Shown here one piece after another: positions 60,166 through 64,000 of a stretch of 64,000 bases of DNA (positions within the stretch are counted from its first letter, which is position 1; every line of letters starts with the position of its first letter). Below the pieces are notes generated by a model. That model saw only the letters and a program-made list of their open reading frames with translations. It had not been told where the DNA came from and searched no databases. A program made the position numbers and the translations under genes. The stretch comes from Cryobacterium sp. PH31-AA6 (GTDB lineage Bacteria > Actinomycetota > Actinomycetes > Actinomycetales > Microbacteriaceae). The DNA lies in assembly GCF_030063195.1 (NCBI RefSeq), contig NZ_JASISS010000001.1, forward strand, positions 337,286 to 401,285, given 5' to 3'.

Positions 60166-60965
60166 AAATCTCGCTCGGGCGGTGGCTGCTTCCCGTCTAC
60201 TCCGTGCTCGCCCTCGTGTTCCTGATGGTGCCGATCGTGTACACCTTCATCTTTTCCTTCAACGATTCCCAGAAGTCGAACATCACCTGGCGCGGCTTCA
60301 CGTTCGACAAGTGGTTGAACGTCTGCAACGTTCAGAACGGTGCGGTCTGCCAGGCGTTCAGCAACAGCCTGATCATCGGCGCGGTCGCGACCGTGGCTGC
60401 GACCACCCTCGGCACCATGATCGCGATTGCCATCGTGCGGTATCGGTTCCGGTTCCGCTCCGCCACAAGTCTGCTGCTGTTCCTGCCGATGGCCACCCCT
60501 GAGGTCGTGCTCGGCGCCGGTCTGGCCGCGCAGTTCCTCTCGGTCGGCGTGCCCAAGGACATGCTGACGATCATCCTGGCGCACACCATGTTCTGCATCA
60601 GCTTCGTGGTGGTCACGGTCAAGGCGCGGGTTGCGAGCCTCGACCCCGCGCTCGAGGAGGCCGGCCGCGACCTCTACGGTTCCCCAGGCCAGGTCTTCCT
60701 GCGGATCACGTTCCCGTTGCTGTTGCCGGGTATCCTCGCCGCCGCGTTGCTCTCGTTCGCGCTGAGCTTCGACGACTTCATCATCACCAACTTCAACTCC
60801 GGGGCGGTGACGACCTTCCCGAAGTACATCTACATTTCGGCGGCGCGCGGCATCCCGGCGGAGGCGAATGTGGTGGCCTCGGCGGTCTTCATCCTCGCGC
60901 TGGTGATCGTCGTCAGCGCGCAGGTGTCAGCCTCGGCCAGGGCGAAACGGCTCGCGAAGGACTGA
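60162..60965 (+). CDS. potC: Spermidine/putrescine ABC transporter, permease 2
   Basis: A 267-residue permease. It starts at the GTG 60162 (MKISLGRWLLPVYSVLALV), which overlaps the potB stop as GTGA. Six helices, the EAA loop LEEAGRDLYGSPGQVFLRIT and the typical SFDDFIITNFNSG segment of PotC are present. The longer open frame that begins at 59085 is out of frame with potB and not real. It converges on the asparaginase gene with a 7-bp gap. Confidence 0.94.
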   Translation: MKISLGRWLLPVYSVLALVFLMVPIVYTFIFSFNDSQKSNITWRGFTFDKWLNVCNVQNGAVCQAFSNSLIIGAVATVAATTLGTMIAIAIVRYRFRFRSATSLLLFLPMATPEVVLGAGLAAQFLSVGVPKDMLTIILAHTMFCISFVVVTVKARVASLDPALEEAGRDLYGSPGQVFLRITFPLLLPGILAAALLSFALSFDDFIITNFNSGAVTTFPKYIYISAARGIPAEANVVASAVFILALVIVVSAQVSASARAKRLAKD

Positions 60966-60972
60966 CCCCGGC

Positions 60973-61995
60973 TCAGACGTAGCTGGCGTGGATCTGGCCG
61001 ACCTGGCGACCGCCGCCGTAGACGGCGAGGCCCAGGTCGGGCAGCAGCGCCTCGACGTCGGTGTGCGCGATGGCCCCGGCATCCGCCAGAAGTCGAAGCC
61101 CGACGATGGTCGCGGCCCGCAGGTTGCCGTCGAGGATCTTCAGCGCGACGGTGGTCCCGTTTGCGGCGGAGGCCACCATGATGCCCTCCGCTCCGGTCTT
61201 GATGAACAGGCCGAGCCGTTCGATCACGATGGTGTCCGACATGCCGGGGCCGGCGATGACCCAGCCGTTCTGGCGAACGGCCTCGGCGAGGAAGCCCGCC
61301 TCGCGGTAAATCGCGAACGGCGAGTTCGACTTGGACGTGGCGATCCGGGCGATGCCGCGGGCCAGGGCCGTCAACGACAGGGCGTGCACGGGGGCGCCGC
61401 AGCCGTCGATCCCGCTCGCGGACGGGCGCTCGCCGGTGAACCGTTCGACGACGTCGAGGATGCGCTTCTGCAACGGATGCTCGGGGTCGAGGTATCCGGT
61501 GAGGGCCCAGCCGTTCTGCTTGCAGGCCACGAGCATCGCCGAGTGCTTGCCGGAACAGTTCATGTAGATCGGGGCCTTGCCGGCCCCGAGCCGCACGAGC
61601 GCGTCCCGGGTGGCAGAGTCGTCCGGCCACGCCGCGGGGCAGGCGAGTGCGGACTCGGGAATTCCCGCCCGCGCCAGCAGCCCGCGCACGAGGTCGGCGT
61701 GCCGTTGGGTGCCGGTGTGGCTGGCCGTGGCGATCGCCGCGTCCTCGCCGCGCAGCGTGACGCCGCTGGCCATCACGGCGATGGCCTGGAATGGTTTCAT
61801 CGATGACCGGGGGAAGATCGGCGTGGTCACGTCGCCGAGGGCACGGAGGACCGCGCCCTCGCTGGTGAGCACGACCGCGGAGCCCGCGTGCCTCGATTCG
61901 ATGAAGCCGCTGCGTTCGACGACGGCGAGTTCGACCGAGTCGGCGACCGAGAAGGTGTGCGCACCGTTGACGGTCGCAGTGTAGGGAGAGGGCAC
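60973..61995 (-). CDS. L-asparaginase II-type amidohydrolase
   Basis: A 340-residue protein of the Asparaginase_II (thermolabile, rhizobial-type) family. Landmarks: FIESRHAGSAVVL, IFPRSSMKPFQAIAV, IATASHTGTQRHADLV, YMNCSGKHSAMLVAC and GIDGCGAPVHALSL. It is predicted to hydrolyse asparagine to aspartate and ammonia. It begins with GTG, 14 bp after gabT on the same strand, so the two are cotranscribed. Ribosome site is weak. Confidence 0.87.
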   Translation of the reverse strand: MPSPYTATVNGAHTFSVADSVELAVVERSGFIESRHAGSAVVLTSEGAVLRALGDVTTPIFPRSSMKPFQAIAVMASGVTLRGEDAAIATASHTGTQRHADLVRGLLARAGIPESALACPAAWPDDSATRDALVRLGAGKAPIYMNCSGKHSAMLVACKQNGWALTGYLDPEHPLQKRILDVVERFTGERPSASGIDGCGAPVHALSLTALARGIARIATSKSNSPFAIYREAGFLAEAVRQNGWVIAGPGMSDTIVIERLGLFIKTGAEGIMVASAANGTTVALKILDGNLRAATIVGLRLLADAGAIAHTDVEALLPDLGLAVYGGGRQVGQIHASYV

Positions 61996-62009
61996 TGGCT
62001 TGCGCGGGC

Positions 62010-63392
62010 TTAGAGCGCGGCGATCGCGTCGTCGATGACCGAGAGGGCATCGACGAGCAGGGCGTCGGTCACGGCGAGGCTCGGCAGGAAACGAAGCACG
62101 TTGCCGTAGGTTCCGGCGGTGAGCAGGAGCACACCGTGCTGGGCCGCGTAGGCGGCGATCGACGAGACGGCGCCGGCGTTGGCCTCCTTGGTGGTGTCCC
62201 CGGTGCCGGGCTGCACGAGCTCGATCGCGATCATGGCGCCGCGTCCGCGGATTTCGCCGATGATGTCGTACTTCGCCTTGAGTGCCTCGAGACCGGTGCG
62301 CAGGGTCTTCTCGATCCGGGCCCCCTCCGCGAGGAGGTTGTTGTTCTCGATCGATTCGAAGACCGCGATCGCTGCGGCGCAGGAGACGGGGTTGCCGCCG
62401 AAGGTGCCGCCCAGGCCGCCGGGCTGGGACGCATCCATGATCTCGGCGCGCCCCGTGACCGCAGCCAGCGGCATCCCGCCGGCGATGCCCTTGGCGGTGA
62501 GCACGAGGTCAGGGGTCCAGCCGAAGTGTTCGCTGGCGTAGTACTTGCCGGTGCGGGCCATGCCGCTCTGGATCTCATCGGCGATCATGACGACGCCGTT
62601 GGCCGTGCACCATTCCTGCAGTGCGGTGAAGTAGCCGTCGGCCGGAACCATGAAGCCACCCTCACCCTGGATGGGCTCGACGACGAGGCAGGCGAGGTCG
62701 GTCGCGCCGACGACCTTCTCGAGGTAGCCGATGGTGCGCTTGGCGGCATCCGCACCGCTGAGGCCGTCGTGGTACGGGTAGGAGCTGGGGGCGTGGTAGA
62801 CATCGCTGGCGAGCGGGCCGTAGCCGGTCGCATACGGCATCGCCTTGTAGTTCATCGCCATGGTGAGCACGGTGCGGCCGTGGTACGCGTGGTCGAGCAC
62901 GGCGACGGCGCGGCGGCCGGTGTACTTGCGGGCGATCTTCACGCCGTTCTCCACGGCCTCGGCGCCCGAGTTGATCAGGACCGACTTCTTCGGCCAGGAG
63001 CCGGGGGTGTGCGCCGCGAGCAGCTCGCAGACGCGCACGTACTCCTCGTAGGGCGTGATCGTGAAGAGGGTGTGGATGAAGTCCTGGGTCTGGGCGACTG
63101 CGGCCGCGACGACGCTCGTCTCGGTGTGGCCGATCGTGGTCACGCCGATGCCCGCACCGAGGTCGATGAACTGGTTGCCGTCGACGTCGACGATGATCGC
63201 CCCGTTCGCCTTGGCGATGTAGACCGGAAGCGCGCTGCTCACGCCGCCGGAGACCGTGGCCAGGCGTCGCTCCTGCAACTCGGTCGAGCGCGGCCCGGGG
63301 ATCGCGGTCACGATCCTGCGCTCCTGCGACACGGTGTAGACCGGTGCGGCGGGGGTGGACGGGGTGGTCGAGGGCGTCAGCGTGTCTGTCAT
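62010..63392 (-). CDS. gabT: 4-aminobutyrate aminotransferase
   Basis: A 460-residue class III PLP aminotransferase that converts GABA and 2-oxoglutarate to succinate semialdehyde and glutamate. PLP motifs: VLINSGAEAVENGVKIARKY, VEPIQGEGGFMVP, VMIADEIQSGMARTGK and LVLTAKGIAGGMPL (catalytic Lys). IAKANGAIIVDVDGNQFIDL near the N-terminus matches GabT. Upstream of asparaginase in a two-gene operon. With the pot transporter and the other aminotransferase it points to polyamine/GABA use. Confidence 0.92.
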   Translation of the reverse strand: MTDTLTPSTTPSTPAAPVYTVSQERRIVTAIPGPRSTELQERRLATVSGGVSSALPVYIAKANGAIIVDVDGNQFIDLGAGIGVTTIGHTETSVVAAAVAQTQDFIHTLFTITPYEEYVRVCELLAAHTPGSWPKKSVLINSGAEAVENGVKIARKYTGRRAVAVLDHAYHGRTVLTMAMNYKAMPYATGYGPLASDVYHAPSSYPYHDGLSGADAAKRTIGYLEKVVGATDLACLVVEPIQGEGGFMVPADGYFTALQEWCTANGVVMIADEIQSGMARTGKYYASEHFGWTPDLVLTAKGIAGGMPLAAVTGRAEIMDASQPGGLGGTFGGNPVSCAAAIAVFESIENNNLLAEGARIEKTLRTGLEALKAKYDIIGEIRGRGAMIAIELVQPGTGDTTKEANAGAVSSIAAYAAQHGVLLLTAGTYGNVLRFLPSLAVTDALLVDALSVIDDAIAAL

Positions 63393-63484
63393 GATGTGAT
63401 CCAGTTTACCGACCGGCCCGGCCCGTGCGGCAGCGTTTTGCTGCGAGAATCGGTTCCTGCAGACCGCACCGAGGAGGAGACGCC

Positions 63485-63952
63485 GTGAATGGTGATCATC
63501 GCTACGCCGTCAAGGTCGCCTGGACGGGAAATCGGGGCACCGGCACCAGTGGCTACCGGGAGTATGGCAGGGAACATTCGATCAGTGCGGCGGGCAAGCC
63601 CCCGATCGAGGCGTCGGCCGATCGCAGCTTCCACGGCAACGCCGACCGGTGGAACCCAGAGGAACTGCTGCTGGCCGCGCTGAGCGAGTGCCACCTGATG
63701 TCGTACCTGCACGTCGCCGTCCGGCACGGGGTCGTCGTCGTCGACTACACCGACGACGCGACCGGAACCATGGTGCAGACGAAGGATGGCGGCGGTCACT
63801 TCACCGAGGCAACCCTCCGGCCCCGGGTCACGGTGGCCGACCCCGGACAGATCGCCTTGGCCGAGTCCCTGCACGCGGAGGCCGCCGGGCTCTGCTTCAT
63901 CGCGGCATCCGTCAACTTCCCGGTCCACCACGCCCCGCAAACCACCGCCTAA
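63485..63952 (+). CDS. OsmC/Ohr-family peroxidase-like protein
   Basis: A 155-residue OsmC-like protein that reduces organic hydroperoxides with two cysteines. They are Cys69 (LLLAALSECHLMSYL) and Cys137 (EAAGLCFIAASVNFPV), at the family positions. The GTG at 63485 follows a very strong AGGAGGAG; a frame starting at 63425 is out of place in the divergent promoter. It is divergent from gabT (92-bp gap). Confidence 0.9.
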   Translation: MNGDHRYAVKVAWTGNRGTGTSGYREYGREHSISAAGKPPIEASADRSFHGNADRWNPEELLLAALSECHLMSYLHVAVRHGVVVVDYTDDATGTMVQTKDGGGHFTEATLRPRVTVADPGQIALAESLHAEAAGLCFIAASVNFPVHHAPQTTA

Positions 63953-64000
63953 CCCAACCTCACCGCCCACTCCCCGCGAAAGTGCAGTTTTGGCCCCCTC

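Overview
The window is chromosomal DNA from a high-GC actinobacterium. GTG/TTG starts, many 4-bp gene overlaps, a PFNA-like kinase/fn3/MoxR/DUF58/transglutaminase cluster, a MarP-type protease, DUF4192 and a RecQ-phosphoribosyltransferase fusion all fit Actinobacteria. The gene mix and the frequent GGATGC/GCATCC hexamers suggest Microbacteriaceae (Cryobacterium/Leifsonia-like); the family assignment is inference. I found no rRNA, tRNA, CRISPR array, transposase or prophage.

Layout. 1-1078: 3' part of a superfamily 1 helicase, ending in a strong two-way hairpin terminator. 1155-7049 (minus): sugar phosphotransferase block, fruR-fruK-fruA followed by ptsI and ptsH, with a triple-box operator upstream of fruR. 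7221-11862: sbcD-sbcC-DUF2834, joined by ATGA overlaps. 11881-15299: two TerC-family genes, the first under a yybP-ykoY (Mn2+) riboswitch, with a small HTH gene and a Pr6Pr-type membrane gene between them. 15296-18856 (minus): polar amino-acid ABC transporter and agmatinase. 18986-31455: accessory or housekeeping mixture, comprising the RecQ fusion, a PPOX-type flavoprotein, a GH65 phosphorylase, M18 aminopeptidase, a MerR gene with a membrane protein, an MpaB-like oxygenase, an orphan Phd-type antitoxin and a Pvc16(DUF4255)-AAA fusion. 31476-38538: DUF429, RNase H, Nudix, a 50-bp repeat array, MarP-like protease, DUF4192, and an Lrp regulator with a class III aminotransferase.

38750-56682 is an 18-kb plus-strand block: FHA protein, PP2C phosphatase, membrane Ser/Thr kinase, a 1969-residue Ig/fn3 surface protein, MoxR ATPase, DUF58, TgpA-like transglutaminase (active-site Cys and His missing), zinc-ribbon FHA protein and a double-ATPase FtsK/EccC-like protein. 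It looks like one phospho-regulated cell-envelope or export machine. It resembles the PFNA cluster of bifidobacteria but carries a secretion-type motor; no WXG100 substrate is visible.

56834-63952: spermidine/putrescine ABC transporter (potD-A-B-C), convergent with gabT and an asparaginase, then an OsmC protein. With the agmatinase and the class III aminotransferase, the window holds most of an agmatine/putrescine to GABA to succinate semialdehyde route, in separate transcription units.

Best leads: the orphan Pvc16-AAA fusion with a broken Walker A; the PFNA-like block with its FtsK motor and dead transglutaminase; and the 50-bp array that contains the stop codons of two convergent genes.
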